DNA from: Flavobacterium pectinovorum
GTDB taxonomy: Bacteria; Bacteroidota; Bacteroidia; Flavobacteriales; Flavobacteriaceae
Reading direction: 5' to 3'
NCBI RefSeq assembly: GCF_900142715.1
Contig: NZ_FRBX01000001.1
Coordinates: 1,364,001-1,428,000, forward strand
Length of the DNA: 64,000 bases
The notes under the pieces are model-generated. The model ran no database searches and was not told where the DNA came from. It saw only the letters and a program-made list of their open reading frames with translations. The translations under genes were made by a program, and so were the position numbers. Positions 26,528-35,672 of the stretch are shown here, piece by piece; positions within the stretch are counted from its first letter, which is position 1, and every line of letters starts with the position of its first letter.

Positions 26528-27532
26528 ATGGACGAAGTTGTAAAAATTGTTAATGATATAAAAGCAGGAAATATAAAACCAATTTATTTTTTAATGGGCG
26601 AGGAGCCTTATTATATCGATAAATTATCTGAATATATTGAACAAAATATACTTTCTGAAGAAGAAAAAGGATTCAATCAGACTGTTTTATACGGAAGAGA
26701 TGTTTCTGTGGAGGATATAGTTTCAACGGCCAAGCGCTATCCTATGATGGCTGATCGTCAAGTTGTTATCGTGAAAGAAGCACAAGATTTATCCAGAACA
26801 ATTGATAAAATCGAATCGTATGTAAATAACCCAATGGAAACAACTGTTTTGGTTTTTTGCTACAAATATAAAACGCTTGACAAACGTAAAAAAGTCACTA
26901 AATTATTAGCGCAAAACGGAATTGTTTACGAAAGTAAAAAATTGTACGAAAACCAGGTTGGTGATTGGATTAAACGTGTTTTAGCTGGAAAAAAATACAC
27001 AATTGACCCAAAAGCAAACGCCATGCTGGTGGAATTCCTGGGTACTGATTTGAGTAAAATCAACAATGAACTGGAGAAACTTCAAATCATTTTGCCACAA
27101 GGAACGATGATTACACCGCAGCATATTGAGGAAAATATTGGTTTTAGTAAAGATTACAATGTTTTTGAACTTAGAAAAGCAATTGGCGAACGTAATCAAT
27201 TGAAAGCCTATAAAATTGCAGAAAATTTTGCCCATAATCCAAAAGAATATCCTTTGGTAATGACAACCGGACTGGTTTTTGGATTTTTTGTTCAGCTTTT
27301 AAAATACCACGGACTTAAAGATAAAAATCCTAAAAACGTAGCGGCGGCAATTGGCGTAAATCCTTATTTTTTAAAGGAATATGATTTGGCAATTAAAAAT
27401 TATCCGATGCGAAAAGTGAGTCAGATTGTTGGGGCTTTGCGTGATGTAGATGTTAAAAGTAAGGGAGTAGGAGCAAATGCTTTACCACAATCAGATTTAC
27501 TAAAAGAAATGCTTTACAAAATATTTAATTAA
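26528..27532 (+). CDS. holA: DNA polymerase III subunit delta
   Basis: The delta subunit opens the beta sliding clamp within the clamp loader. The 334-residue protein has the HolA layout: an N-terminal YFLMGEEPYYIDKLSEYI segment (the delta signature near residues 18-37), a degenerate P-loop-free AAA+ region (about 1-200), and a helical collar domain to the end (residues about 215-334) with FAHNPKEYPLVMTTGL. The length fits. It is a single gene, followed 67 bases later by a small membrane protein. Confidence 0.92.
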   Translation: MDEVVKIVNDIKAGNIKPIYFLMGEEPYYIDKLSEYIEQNILSEEEKGFNQTVLYGRDVSVEDIVSTAKRYPMMADRQVVIVKEAQDLSRTIDKIESYVNNPMETTVLVFCYKYKTLDKRKKVTKLLAQNGIVYESKKLYENQVGDWIKRVLAGKKYTIDPKANAMLVEFLGTDLSKINNELEKLQIILPQGTMITPQHIEENIGFSKDYNVFELRKAIGERNQLKAYKIAENFAHNPKEYPLVMTTGLVFGFFVQLLKYHGLKDKNPKNVAAAIGVNPYFLKEYDLAIKNYPMRKVSQIVGALRDVDVKSKGVGANALPQSDLLKEMLYKIFN

Positions 27533-27599
27533 GCCGTTAAAATTCACGATATTTGCCTTTCTAAAAATTTTACTACTTAAAAATAATAATTACACAATT

Positions 27600-27782
27600 A
27601 TGGGAATGAATAAAAATACCGTTTTAGGATGGGCTACTTTTATAATGATACTTATGGGATTGTTGCTTATAGGTCTTGGCGCTTTTAGATACAGAGATGT
27701 TTCAGGCTGGGGGTTTGTAGCAGTAGGTGTTGGCTTTTTTGCTAATGCCTGGGTTTTTAATGCATTAAAAGGTAGAGTCTAA
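27600..27782 (+). CDS. Small CAL67264-family membrane protein
   Basis: This 60-residue protein has two hydrophobic helices (about 10-27 and 36-53) separated by the conserved loop FRYRDVSGWG. I recognise it as the small Flavobacteriia protein known by the locus name CAL67264. No function has been described. It lies between holA and the ABC-F gene on the same strand, 75 bases before the latter. A second Met lies three codons later, but the first gives the usual length. Confidence 0.8.
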   Translation: MGMNKNTVLGWATFIMILMGLLLIGLGAFRYRDVSGWGFVAVGVGFFANAWVFNALKGRV

Positions 27783-27857
27783 AAAAAACATTAATTGCAA
27801 AAATCAATTGCAATATACAATCAATAGAAAATAATTAATTAAAATAAAAACAAACAA

Positions 27858-29549
27858 ATGTCAGACGATAAGAAAGTAATTTTCTCAATGCAGAAATTGA
27901 GTAAGACCTATCAGGGAGCAGACAAACCAGTACTTAAAAATATTTACCTGAGTTTCTTTTATGGTGCTAAAATTGGTATTTTAGGACTTAATGGTTCAGG
28001 AAAATCTTCTTTATTAAAAATTATTGCAGGAGTTGATAAAAACTATCAGGGAGATGTTGTTTTTCAACCTGGTTATACTGTAGGTTATTTAGAACAAGAG
28101 CCAATTCTTGATGACTCTAAAACAGTTATCGAAATTGTTCGTGAAGGAGCTGCTGAAACTATGGCAGTTTTAGAAGAATACAATCAAATTAACGATTTAT
28201 TTGGTCTTGAAGAAAACTATTCCGATCCTGATAAAATGGATAAGTTGATGGATCGTCAGGCTGCTTTGCAAGATAAAATTGATGCTCTTGGTGCCTGGGA
28301 AATCGATACAAAATTAGAAATCGCAATGGATGCATTGCGTACACCAGAAGGTGATACACCAATTAAAAACCTTTCAGGAGGTGAGCGTCGTCGTGTAGCT
28401 TTATGTCGTTTGTTGTTGCAACAGCCAGATGTATTACTTCTTGATGAGCCTACCAACCACCTTGATGCTGAGTCTGTTCTATGGTTAGAGCAACATTTGG
28501 CACAATATGCAGGAACTGTAATTGCGGTAACGCACGATAGATATTTCCTAGATAATGTTGCTGGTTGGATTTTAGAACTAGATAGAGGAGAAGGTATTCC
28601 GTGGAAAGGAAATTATTCTTCCTGGTTAGACCAAAAATCAAGCCGTATGGCACAAGAAGAAAAAGTAGCTTCTAAACGTAGAAAAACGTTGGAACGCGAG
28701 TTGGACTGGGTTCGTCAGGGAGCAAAAGGTCGTCAGACAAAGCAAAAAGCACGTTTACAGAATTACGACAAATTATTAAACGAAGACCAAAAACAACTGG
28801 ATGAAAACTTGGAAATCTATATTCCAAATGGTCCACGTTTAGGTACGAATGTTATTGAAGCAAAAAATGTAGCCAAAGCTTTTGGAGATAAATTATTATA
28901 TGATAATTTAAATTTCACTTTGCCACAAGCCGGAATTGTTGGAATTATCGGACCGAACGGTGCTGGTAAATCGACCATTTTTAAAATGATTATGGGTGAA
29001 CAAAAAACGGATAGCGGAGAATTTTCTGTTGGAGAAACGGTTAAAATCGCTTATGTAGATCAGTCGCACTCTAATATTGATCCGAATAAATCAATCTGGG
29101 AAAACTTCGCCGATGGTCAGGAATTGATTATGATGGGTGGAAAACAAGTAAACTCAAGAGCTTATTTATCTCGTTTTAACTTTGGTGGAGGCGAGCAAAA
29201 CAAAAAAGTTTCAATGCTTTCAGGTGGTGAGCGTAACCGTTTGCACCTTGCAATGACTTTGAAAGAAGAAGGAAACGTACTTTTATTAGATGAGCCTACA
29301 AATGATTTAGATGTAAATACACTTCGTGCCCTTGAAGAAGGTTTGGAGAATTTTGCTGGATGTGCTGTAATTATTTCGCACGACAGATGGTTCTTAGACA
29401 GAATTTGTACGCACATTCTAGCTTTCGAAGGAGATTCTGAAGTTTATTATTTCGAAGGAGGTTTCTCTGAATATGAAGAAAATAAAAAGAAACGTTTAGG
29501 TGGTGATTTAACTCCAAAACGTTTGAAATACAGAAAGTTGATTAGGTAG
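27858..29549 (+). CDS. ettA: Energy-dependent translational throttle protein EttA (ABC-F ATPase)
   Basis: EttA binds the ribosomal E site and gates entry into elongation according to ATP/ADP. The 563-residue protein has two ABC cassettes with no membrane segment. Walker A GLNGSGKSSLLK (about 48-59) is in the first and GPNGAGKSTIFK in the second, with signatures LSGGERRRVALCR and LSGGERNRLHLAM and Walker B LLLDEPTNHLDAES and LLLDEPTNDLD. The arm and P-site tip region between the cassettes is present. A clear terminator follows at 29571-29615. Confidence 0.95.
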   Translation: MSDDKKVIFSMQKLSKTYQGADKPVLKNIYLSFFYGAKIGILGLNGSGKSSLLKIIAGVDKNYQGDVVFQPGYTVGYLEQEPILDDSKTVIEIVREGAAETMAVLEEYNQINDLFGLEENYSDPDKMDKLMDRQAALQDKIDALGAWEIDTKLEIAMDALRTPEGDTPIKNLSGGERRRVALCRLLLQQPDVLLLDEPTNHLDAESVLWLEQHLAQYAGTVIAVTHDRYFLDNVAGWILELDRGEGIPWKGNYSSWLDQKSSRMAQEEKVASKRRKTLERELDWVRQGAKGRQTKQKARLQNYDKLLNEDQKQLDENLEIYIPNGPRLGTNVIEAKNVAKAFGDKLLYDNLNFTLPQAGIVGIIGPNGAGKSTIFKMIMGEQKTDSGEFSVGETVKIAYVDQSHSNIDPNKSIWENFADGQELIMMGGKQVNSRAYLSRFNFGGGEQNKKVSMLSGGERNRLHLAMTLKEEGNVLLLDEPTNDLDVNTLRALEEGLENFAGCAVIISHDRWFLDRICTHILAFEGDSEVYYFEGGFSEYEENKKKRLGGDLTPKRLKYRKLIR

Positions 29550-29570
29550 TTTCTGATGAATTTTTAAATT

Positions 29571-29615
29571 AAAAATCCCAAATTCCAATTTAAAACTGGA
29601 GTTTGGGATTTTTTA
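29571..29615 (+). terminator. Terminator of ettA
   Basis: AAAATCCCAAA pairs with TTTGGGATTTT, and TCCA pairs with TGGA inside it, around a short loop. A T-run to 29614 follows. It starts about 20 bases after the ettA stop codon and has the form of a Rho-independent terminator. Confidence 0.8.
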
Positions 29616-29670
29616 TTGGAAAATTTCACCCAAATGACACTCTTAGCGAAGTCGAAGAGTAAGGAGCTAT

Positions 29671-29744
29671 TTCCTGCTATCCGCTTGTATCTTTTATTTT
29701 TTCTAAAGAAAAAAAATAAAAGGATACCGCTTCTATCAGGGCTA
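29671..29744 (-). repeat. Dispersed element, copy 2 (reverse orientation)
   Basis: Read on the minus strand the element opens TAGCCCTGATAGAAGCGGTA and closes AGATACAAGCGGATAGCAGG, matching both ends of copy 1 (20500-20559). Between them is an 11-13 bp imperfect stem of TTTTATTTTTT/AAAAAATAAAA type, replacing the shorter stem of copy 1. Conserved ends and a variable hairpin centre suggest one element family. Confidence 0.65.
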
Positions 29745-29964
29745 GGGCACTAGGTTTCATAAGAATTTTTTCTATCAATCGTATTCTATGTCAGACTGAG
29801 CGAAGTCGAAGTCCGCAAAGAAATAATGTAAAGTATGTATTAAGATTGTAGAGCTACTTACGAAGATAAGATCCCTCGTTCCTCGGGATGACATAAAATG
29901 AGAATAAATAATAAATAAAATCTGTGTAAATCGGCTTTATCCGTAAAAATCCGTGGGCTGATTT

Positions 29965-30378
29965 TTATAAAAACTTCGCCTTCAATTCCGGGGTAGGAAT
30001 CATGCAGCTTTCTTTTTTGCCATACCACTTGTAACGGTTTTTAGCAATGTAATCGTAAATATAGTTTCGAATTTTTTCCGGGAATATTTTTAAAACAGAA
30101 ATCAAACTATAAATTCCGCCAAGTTCTTCCGCAATTTCAATAGCCGCCGTTGATTTATAATAATAAGCAACACCAGGATTGTATAAAATGATACTATCAA
30201 TCTTATTTTGGTCAACACCAATATATTTACAAATCTCAATTCCCAATTCTGATTGCAATGCTACAAAACGAAAAATATCTTTTTTATCATGTTTGATGAT
30301 AAACTGAACTGAACTGTTGCATAAATTGCAAACACCATCGAAGAGGATTATTTTTTTGTTTTCTGGAAGATTTTGCAT
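29965..30378 (-). CDS. DCC family thiol-disulfide oxidoreductase (DUF393)
   Basis: This 137-residue protein starts with the family motif FDGVCNLCNSSVQFI, the DxxCxxC site that gives the family its name. It continues with FVALQSELGIEI and a conserved GGIYSLISVLKIFPEKIRNYIYDYIAKNRYKW stretch. Members are thioredoxin-like proteins thought to act on thiols in the cytoplasm, but substrates are unknown. It is convergent with ettA. The two hairpins at 30399-30427 lie in its leader. Confidence 0.88.
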   Translation of the reverse strand: MQNLPENKKIILFDGVCNLCNSSVQFIIKHDKKDIFRFVALQSELGIEICKYIGVDQNKIDSIILYNPGVAYYYKSTAAIEIAEELGGIYSLISVLKIFPEKIRNYIYDYIAKNRYKWYGKKESCMIPTPELKAKFL

Positions 30379-30675
30379 TTTGTATATTTTAGGTAAATCT
30401 TTGTCAAAGCTTAAAACTTTGACAAAGCTGGATACGTTTTGTCATTTCTGAGAAGATTGTGTTTTTTTAATGTATCGATTAATTCTATTAAAACTAAAAT
30501 TATTATAAATTCTACAAATCAAAAAACGCATCCATAAACTGTTTATAATTAATTTTATAAAAAATTACATCTTCCAAATCGTATTTTTTAAAATCAGTTC
30601 TTAAATCGTCTTATTTTGATTTTTGAGTAAGATTTGACATTTCAACGCTGAAAACTCCGATAGAAAACTGAAAAC
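30379..30675. other. Gap between the DCC gene and mutS2
   Basis: Nearly 300 bases with no gene. The only clear structure is the hairpin at 30399-30427. The rest is AT-rich sequence with no promoter or terminator I can support. Confidence 0.5.
30399..30427. repeat. CTTTGTCAAAG hairpin upstream of the DCC gene
   Basis: CTTTGTCAAAG (30399-30409) and CTTTGACAAAG (30417-30427) are exact reverse complements, and each is also nearly self-complementary. The pair can therefore form one longer stem or two small ones. It sits 21 bases upstream of the minus-strand start. Confidence 0.6.
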
Positions 30676-32841
30676 TTATTTCTTCCCGGCTTCTACAAAT
30701 TCCAATTCATCCAGACTCACTTTCGAAGTAAAAATTCCGTAATTGACTGTAGCTTTATTTTTTTCGATTGAATCAATACTTCCAACAGATCTTCCATCAA
30801 GCATTCTTACTCTGTCACCAACTTTTAAAATTGGTTTTGGTTTTTCGATAACAGGTTTAAGTTTCTTTTCTTTTTTCTCTTTTCTGATTTCTTCAACTTG
30901 AACTGAAACTTCGGCAATAACTTCTTTTTTCTTTTCGATTATAGCTTTGGCTTCTTTTGGAGTAGCTTTTTTACGTTTTGAATTTTCAATTTCTATGATT
31001 TTCAAAAATTCTCCAATAAGTTCTTTTTTGTTTTTATTATTGAAATATTTTTCTGAAATGTCTTCGATTTTCTGACCAATGTAAATTGTCTTTTGGTTGC
31101 TGTCATATAATTCCTGATAGCTTTCCAGTTTCTGTTTGATTTTTACATTGATGTTCTCCATCTTTTTACTTTCCTCACGAGCTCTTGTTTCTTCTTCTTT
31201 AAGATTTATAGAAGTTTTTTCCAATTTAGATCGCTCTTTTTGAAGTGTTGCAATGGTTTTATCAAAACGAACTTTTCCAACTTCGATTTTCTTTTTGGCA
31301 CGATTTATTAATCCAAACGGAATTCCATTTTTCAAGGCAACTTCAAAAGTAAACGAGCTTCCGGCCTGACCTAAAGCTAGTTTATACATTGGCTCAAGTG
31401 ATTTTTCATCGAACATCATATTCGCATTTGTAGCAAAAGGCAATTCGTTTGCAAGGATTTTCAAGTTTGAATAATGCGTTGTGATAATTCCGAAAGCTTC
31501 ACGATGATAAAATTCTTCTAAGAAAATTTCAGCCAGAGCACCACCCAATTCAGGATCAGAACCCGTACCAAATTCATCAATTAAAAACATGGTTTTTTTA
31601 TTGCATTTCTTAAGGAAATAATTCATGTTTTTTAATCGGTAGCTATAGGTACTCAGGTGATTTTCAATAGATTGATTATCTCCAATATCCGTTAAAATTC
31701 TATCAAATAAGAAAGTTTCACTTCTTTCATGAACCGGAATCAACATTCCTGATTGTAACATCAATTGTAATAAGCCAACGGTTTTAAGCGAAATTGTTTT
31801 TCCTCCCGCATTAGGTCCCGAAATTACAATAATTCGGTTATCTTGTTTTAATTCAATTGTTTGCGGATGCGTAACTTCATTTTTTTGTTTGTTATTCAGA
31901 TATAAAATCGGATGATATGCTTCTCTGAAAAACAATCTTCTTTCTTCAGTAATAGTTGGTAAAATTCCGTTGATTCTGTTAGCATATTTTGCCTTTCCTG
32001 CAACAACATCAATATCGCTTAGAAACTCCTGATATTCAATTAATATTGGTAAAAACGGTCGAATTTGATTTGATAATTGCTTTAAAATTCGGGTAATTTC
32101 TTCTTTTTCTTCGTATTCAAGATTCGCTAATTCTCTGGAATATTGCAAAGTAGCTTCTGGTTCGATGTAAGCAATGCTTCCTGTTTTAGAACTTCCTAAA
32201 ATCGAACCTTTTACTTTACGGCGATACATGGCTAAAACGGCTAAAACACGACGGTTTTGAACAAAACTTTCTTTGATATCATCTAAATAACCAAGACTAT
32301 TGTTATGAGAAAGAGCAACTCCAAAACTTTGGTTTACTTTACCGCGAACGATATTCATATTTTGGCGAATACTCAAAAGAGCAGGTGAGGCATTGTCTTT
32401 TATTTCACCATATTTGTCTACAATCGCATCAATGAGAGTAACAATATCTTTGGTATATTCAACTCTTGAAGCTCTTGCATTTAAATTGGGATAATAATCG
32501 TCGAATTTTTTAAGGAAATTCAATAAGAAATTTGCTGTTGATGAAAGCGTTGCAATTTTTCTAAAACTTCCAACTTCAAGGAAACTATCTTCAATTGCCA
32601 GAAATTTTATTTCATGTGTAATGGCATCAAATCCGTGATTCGGAATTGCGTTATTATTTTCAAAAGACGAAACATATTCTGATGTCTGCATTAAAGCCTG
32701 CATCAATGTTTCTTTATCTCTAAATGGTGTTATTTGTAAAGCTTTTTCTTTTCCAATATCGGTATTACAGCCTGCAGAAATGGTTTCGAGAACTGTTGGA
32801 AATTGTAAATCTTGTAATGTTTTTTCGGTAATACTAATCAT
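30676..32841 (-). CDS. mutS2: MutS2-family ATPase lacking the Smr nuclease domain
   Basis: This 721-residue protein has the MutS2 layout: an N-terminal core with LQFPTVLETISAGCNTDIGKEKAL, a clamp region, and the ATPase with Walker A GPNAGGKTISLKT, FLIDEFGTGSDPELGGALAE and ITTHYSNLK. A coiled coil rich in Lys and Glu follows, then a KOW-like end (VGDRVRMLDGRSVGSI). The C-terminal Smr endonuclease domain of MutS2 from Bacillus or Helicobacter is absent; the sequence stops at EFVEAGKK. MutS2 proteins suppress recombination or rescue collided ribosomes; without Smr this one may clamp or split without cutting. The start is divergent from ung. Confidence 0.9.
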   Translation of the reverse strand: MISITEKTLQDLQFPTVLETISAGCNTDIGKEKALQITPFRDKETLMQALMQTSEYVSSFENNNAIPNHGFDAITHEIKFLAIEDSFLEVGSFRKIATLSSTANFLLNFLKKFDDYYPNLNARASRVEYTKDIVTLIDAIVDKYGEIKDNASPALLSIRQNMNIVRGKVNQSFGVALSHNNSLGYLDDIKESFVQNRRVLAVLAMYRRKVKGSILGSSKTGSIAYIEPEATLQYSRELANLEYEEKEEITRILKQLSNQIRPFLPILIEYQEFLSDIDVVAGKAKYANRINGILPTITEERRLFFREAYHPILYLNNKQKNEVTHPQTIELKQDNRIIVISGPNAGGKTISLKTVGLLQLMLQSGMLIPVHERSETFLFDRILTDIGDNQSIENHLSTYSYRLKNMNYFLKKCNKKTMFLIDEFGTGSDPELGGALAEIFLEEFYHREAFGIITTHYSNLKILANELPFATNANMMFDEKSLEPMYKLALGQAGSSFTFEVALKNGIPFGLINRAKKKIEVGKVRFDKTIATLQKERSKLEKTSINLKEEETRAREESKKMENINVKIKQKLESYQELYDSNQKTIYIGQKIEDISEKYFNNKNKKELIGEFLKIIEIENSKRKKATPKEAKAIIEKKKEVIAEVSVQVEEIRKEKKEKKLKPVIEKPKPILKVGDRVRMLDGRSVGSIDSIEKNKATVNYGIFTSKVSLDELEFVEAGKK

Positions 32842-32865
32842 TTAATTCCTTTAATAAAGTACGTA

Positions 32866-32901
32866 CAAAAGTACGAAAATAGTATGATTGAATTCGACAA
32901 A
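32866..32901 (-). promoter_or_regulatory. Candidate promoter of mutS2
   Basis: On the minus strand TACTTTTG (32873-32866) is a perfect TAnnTTTG box 24 bases before the ATG. A TTTG lies 24 bases further upstream, one more than the usual range. The box sits within a GTACGTACAAAAGTAC near-palindrome. Confidence 0.4.
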
Positions 32902-32976
32902 CTTATTGCCTAAATTTTATGGCTTTGTAAATATGATTTTACTTAAAAATTTCTGAAATTCGCAATAAAAATTATC

Positions 32977-33642
32977 ATGGACATAAAAATGCATTCTTCG
33001 TGGAAACCAGTTTTAAATGAAGAATTTGAAAAACCATATTTCAAAGAATTAATTGATTTTGTGAAATCTGAATATACAACCAAGGTCTGTTATCCAAAAG
33101 GCGGTCAAATTTTTTCAGCTTTTGATCATTGTCATTTTGATCAGGTAAAAGTTGTTATCATTGGTCAGGATCCATATCATGGACCTAATCAGGCAAATGG
33201 ACTATGTTTTTCGGTTAATGACGGAATTCCGTTTCCTCCATCTCTTCAGAATATCTTTAAAGAAATCGAAACTGATTTAAATAAGCCAATGCCTAAAACA
33301 GGTAATCTGGTGCGTTGGGCAGATCAGGGAGTTTTTCTCTTAAATGCTACTTTAACAGTTCGCCAATCTGAAGCTGGAAGCCATCAGGGAAAAGGTTGGG
33401 AGAAATTTACAGATGCTGTTATTAAACAAATTTCTGCAGAAAGCGAAAATGTTGTTTTTTTACTTTGGGGAGGCTTTGCTCAAAAGAAAGCGGCATTAAT
33501 TGATGCTTCAAAACATCATATTTTAAAGTCAGGGCATCCATCACCTTTAAGTGCAAATAGAGGATTTTGGTTTGGGAATAAACATTTTAGCCTGACAAAT
33601 GAGTTTCTGAAATCGAAGGAAATGAAAGAAATTGAGTGGTAA
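32977..33642 (+). CDS. ung: Uracil-DNA glycosylase
   Basis: Ung removes uracil from DNA as the first step of base excision repair. The 221-residue protein carries the water-activating loop GQDPYHG (63-69, with Asp65), the uracil-binding FSVNDGIPFPPSLQNIFKEI segment, LLNATLTV, and the DNA-intercalation loop GHPSPLSA with His187. All catalytic residues are present and the length fits family 1 Ung. It is divergent from mutS2 and followed by a 280-base AT-rich gap. Confidence 0.97.
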   Translation: MDIKMHSSWKPVLNEEFEKPYFKELIDFVKSEYTTKVCYPKGGQIFSAFDHCHFDQVKVVIIGQDPYHGPNQANGLCFSVNDGIPFPPSLQNIFKEIETDLNKPMPKTGNLVRWADQGVFLLNATLTVRQSEAGSHQGKGWEKFTDAVIKQISAESENVVFLLWGGFAQKKAALIDASKHHILKSGHPSPLSANRGFWFGNKHFSLTNEFLKSKEMKEIEW

Positions 33643-33925
33643 GAGGCGTAGATGTTAATTGGTTTTTATGCTTATTTTAATTATCTTTTTTATTCTTGAT
33701 ATTTATAATATTTATTTAATCAGAAAAAAGCTTTTAAATTAATTTTTTAAAAGTTTTTTTTTAAAATTATATTTTATAATACAAAGTGTTGATATTTATA
33801 TAATTGTGTCTTAAAAAGGTTTTTTTTAGGAGTAAAAATATCTTTAAAGGTAAAGCATTTTTTTTGTGTAAACTAGGATTTGTTATGGTTAAGACTATTT
33901 TTGCATTTTTGATAAAATGCCACCT

Positions 33926-35632
33926 ATGAAACAAAAACTACTTTTAATTTTTCTTTTTTTTTCTTTTTATATTTCTTATGCACAAGAAATAATTATTATT
34001 CCTTCTAATCAATATAATATTGATATTAACAAGTCACTCATTGTAACCAATCTGGACGTAAATTATGTTAACAGTACGTGGGAAGGTGAAAAATCTTCTA
34101 TAACATTGGATGTTAGTTATAATTTTGAAATTCCTGTTAGTGTAATTAAGTTAGGAACTCCATATAGTTTAATTAATCCAAGCGATAGCAAAAAATACAT
34201 TCTTTATTTTACTGCATTACCTTTAATTACAATTACTGCAAATAATGCAATCATTGATGAGTCTAATGTTTTGGCTGATTTCAGATTAATTGAGAGCGAT
34301 CAAAAAAATATTAACTCGTACGTTGGTATCCAATATAGAGGAGGTTATTCGCAATTCTTTGATAAGAAATCTATGGAAGTTAAATTTTTGAATGACCCAC
34401 AAGGATTAGAAAGTCATGATGAAAGCTTATTAGGAATGCATTCTGATGATGGTTGGAATTTACAAGCAATGTATAATGAACCACTTAGGTTTCATAGTAA
34501 GACTAATAATGATTTATGGAAATTAATACATAAACCATATTATATTAATTCTGAGCCAGAAGCAGTAAGTGGTATTGAAATGAAATATGTTGAATTATTT
34601 TTAAATGGTGAATATAGAGGTGTATATTGTGTTGGTGAAAAGGTCAATAGAAAACTTTTAAAGTTAAAAAAACACAATGGAAATATTAGAGGTGAATTAT
34701 ATAAGGAAGTAGATTGGGCAACAAATACAACATTCGCCGGTATTTATGAATATGATAATAATAATTTATTATGGGGAGGTTTTGAATATAAATACCCAAA
34801 TGAAGTAATAGATTGGAAAAATTTATATGATTTTATTTATTTTGTTATTAATGAGGAAGATAATAGTTTTTATAGTCAATATAAAAATAAAGTGCAAATT
34901 GATAATGCTGTAGATTACTTTATCTTTCTTAATTTGCTTAGGGCAACTGATAATGGTGGAAAAAATACATACTTAGCTAAATATGATTCAAATAAGCCTT
35001 TCTTCTTTATCCCGTGGGATTTAGATGGTACTTTAGGAAGAATATTTAATGGAGAAAAAGGAAATGTTACAAATGATTTGATTTCAAATGGTTTATACAA
35101 TCGTCTTTTAAATGATTGTTCGACAGGTGGTTTTCGTGAAAAGCTAAATTTAAGATGGCAGGAGTTAAGAAGTACATTAATTACTCATGATAAGTTAATG
35201 GATATGCTTACAAGTAATTATAATACACTGAAAGAAAATGGAGTTTATGAAAGAGAACATTTAGCCTGGCCAGATTATAATGCTGACGAAGGTGAAATAG
35301 AATATATTTCAACCTGGTTAACTAATAGATTGGCTTATTTAGATATTAAATTTTCTGAAAATTGTAATACTTTGGATGTTGCAAATTTTGAAAAAGCTCT
35401 TAAAACGATAGTTTATCCAAATCCAACATCAGATATTATTAATATTACTTTAACTGATGTTGGTAAACATACTATATTTATGTATGACAGTAATGGGAAA
35501 TTATTATTGAATAAGAATTCTGAAGGATATGATAATCAAATTTCTATAAAAGATTTTGGTAAAGGAATTTATTACATTAAAATTATAGATTCAGAGAATA
35601 AAGTTGATGTAAGAAGTATTATTAAAAAATAA
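33926..35632 (+). CDS. CotH-like kinase family protein with type IX secretion tail
   Basis: The ATG at 33926 gives a clean signal peptide (MKQKLLLIFLFFSFYISYA); an ATG 9 bases earlier only adds MPP. After a beta-rich domain, residues about 130-460 match CotH family proteins: the RGGYSQFFDKKSMEVKF start, FLNGEYRGVYCVGEKVN, LNLLRATDNGGKNTYLA and FFFIPWDLDGTLGR. CotH proteins are atypical protein kinases in spore coats; in Bacteroidota they are secreted and of unknown role. The last 75 residues (VYPNPTSDIINITL to GKGIYYIKI) are a type A sorting domain for the type IX secretion system, so it is exported to the cell surface. The regulator PorX lies 3 kb away. It is more AT-rich than its neighbours. 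Confidence 0.85.
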   Translation: MKQKLLLIFLFFSFYISYAQEIIIIPSNQYNIDINKSLIVTNLDVNYVNSTWEGEKSSITLDVSYNFEIPVSVIKLGTPYSLINPSDSKKYILYFTALPLITITANNAIIDESNVLADFRLIESDQKNINSYVGIQYRGGYSQFFDKKSMEVKFLNDPQGLESHDESLLGMHSDDGWNLQAMYNEPLRFHSKTNNDLWKLIHKPYYINSEPEAVSGIEMKYVELFLNGEYRGVYCVGEKVNRKLLKLKKHNGNIRGELYKEVDWATNTTFAGIYEYDNNNLLWGGFEYKYPNEVIDWKNLYDFIYFVINEEDNSFYSQYKNKVQIDNAVDYFIFLNLLRATDNGGKNTYLAKYDSNKPFFFIPWDLDGTLGRIFNGEKGNVTNDLISNGLYNRLLNDCSTGGFREKLNLRWQELRSTLITHDKLMDMLTSNYNTLKENGVYEREHLAWPDYNADEGEIEYISTWLTNRLAYLDIKFSENCNTLDVANFEKALKTIVYPNPTSDIINITLTDVGKHTIFMYDSNGKLLLNKNSEGYDNQISIKDFGKGIYYIKIIDSENKVDVRSIIKK

Positions 35633-35637
35633 AAAAA

Positions 35638-35672
35638 GAAAGCCAGTTATATATTAACTGGCTTTCTTTTTT
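35638..35672. terminator. Bidirectional terminator after the CotH gene
   Basis: GAAAGCCAGTTA (35638-35649), a 5-base loop and TAACTGGCTTTC (35655-35666) form a perfect 12-bp stem, with A-runs before and T-runs after. It serves the plus-strand CotH gene and the following minus-strand gene. Confidence 0.88.

Larger units (their letters stand above)
29550..29964. other. Repeat-dense convergent junction after ettA
   Basis: These 415 bases carry no gene. They contain the ettA terminator, two copies of AGCGAAGTCGAAG (29645-29657 and 29799-29811) inside small inverted repeats, copy 2 of the dispersed element (29671-29744), an ATCCC...GGGAT hairpin around TCGTTCCTC (29871-29889), and a TCTGTGTAAATCGGC/AATCCGTGGGCTGA-type repeat before the DCC gene end. 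Confidence 0.7.
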
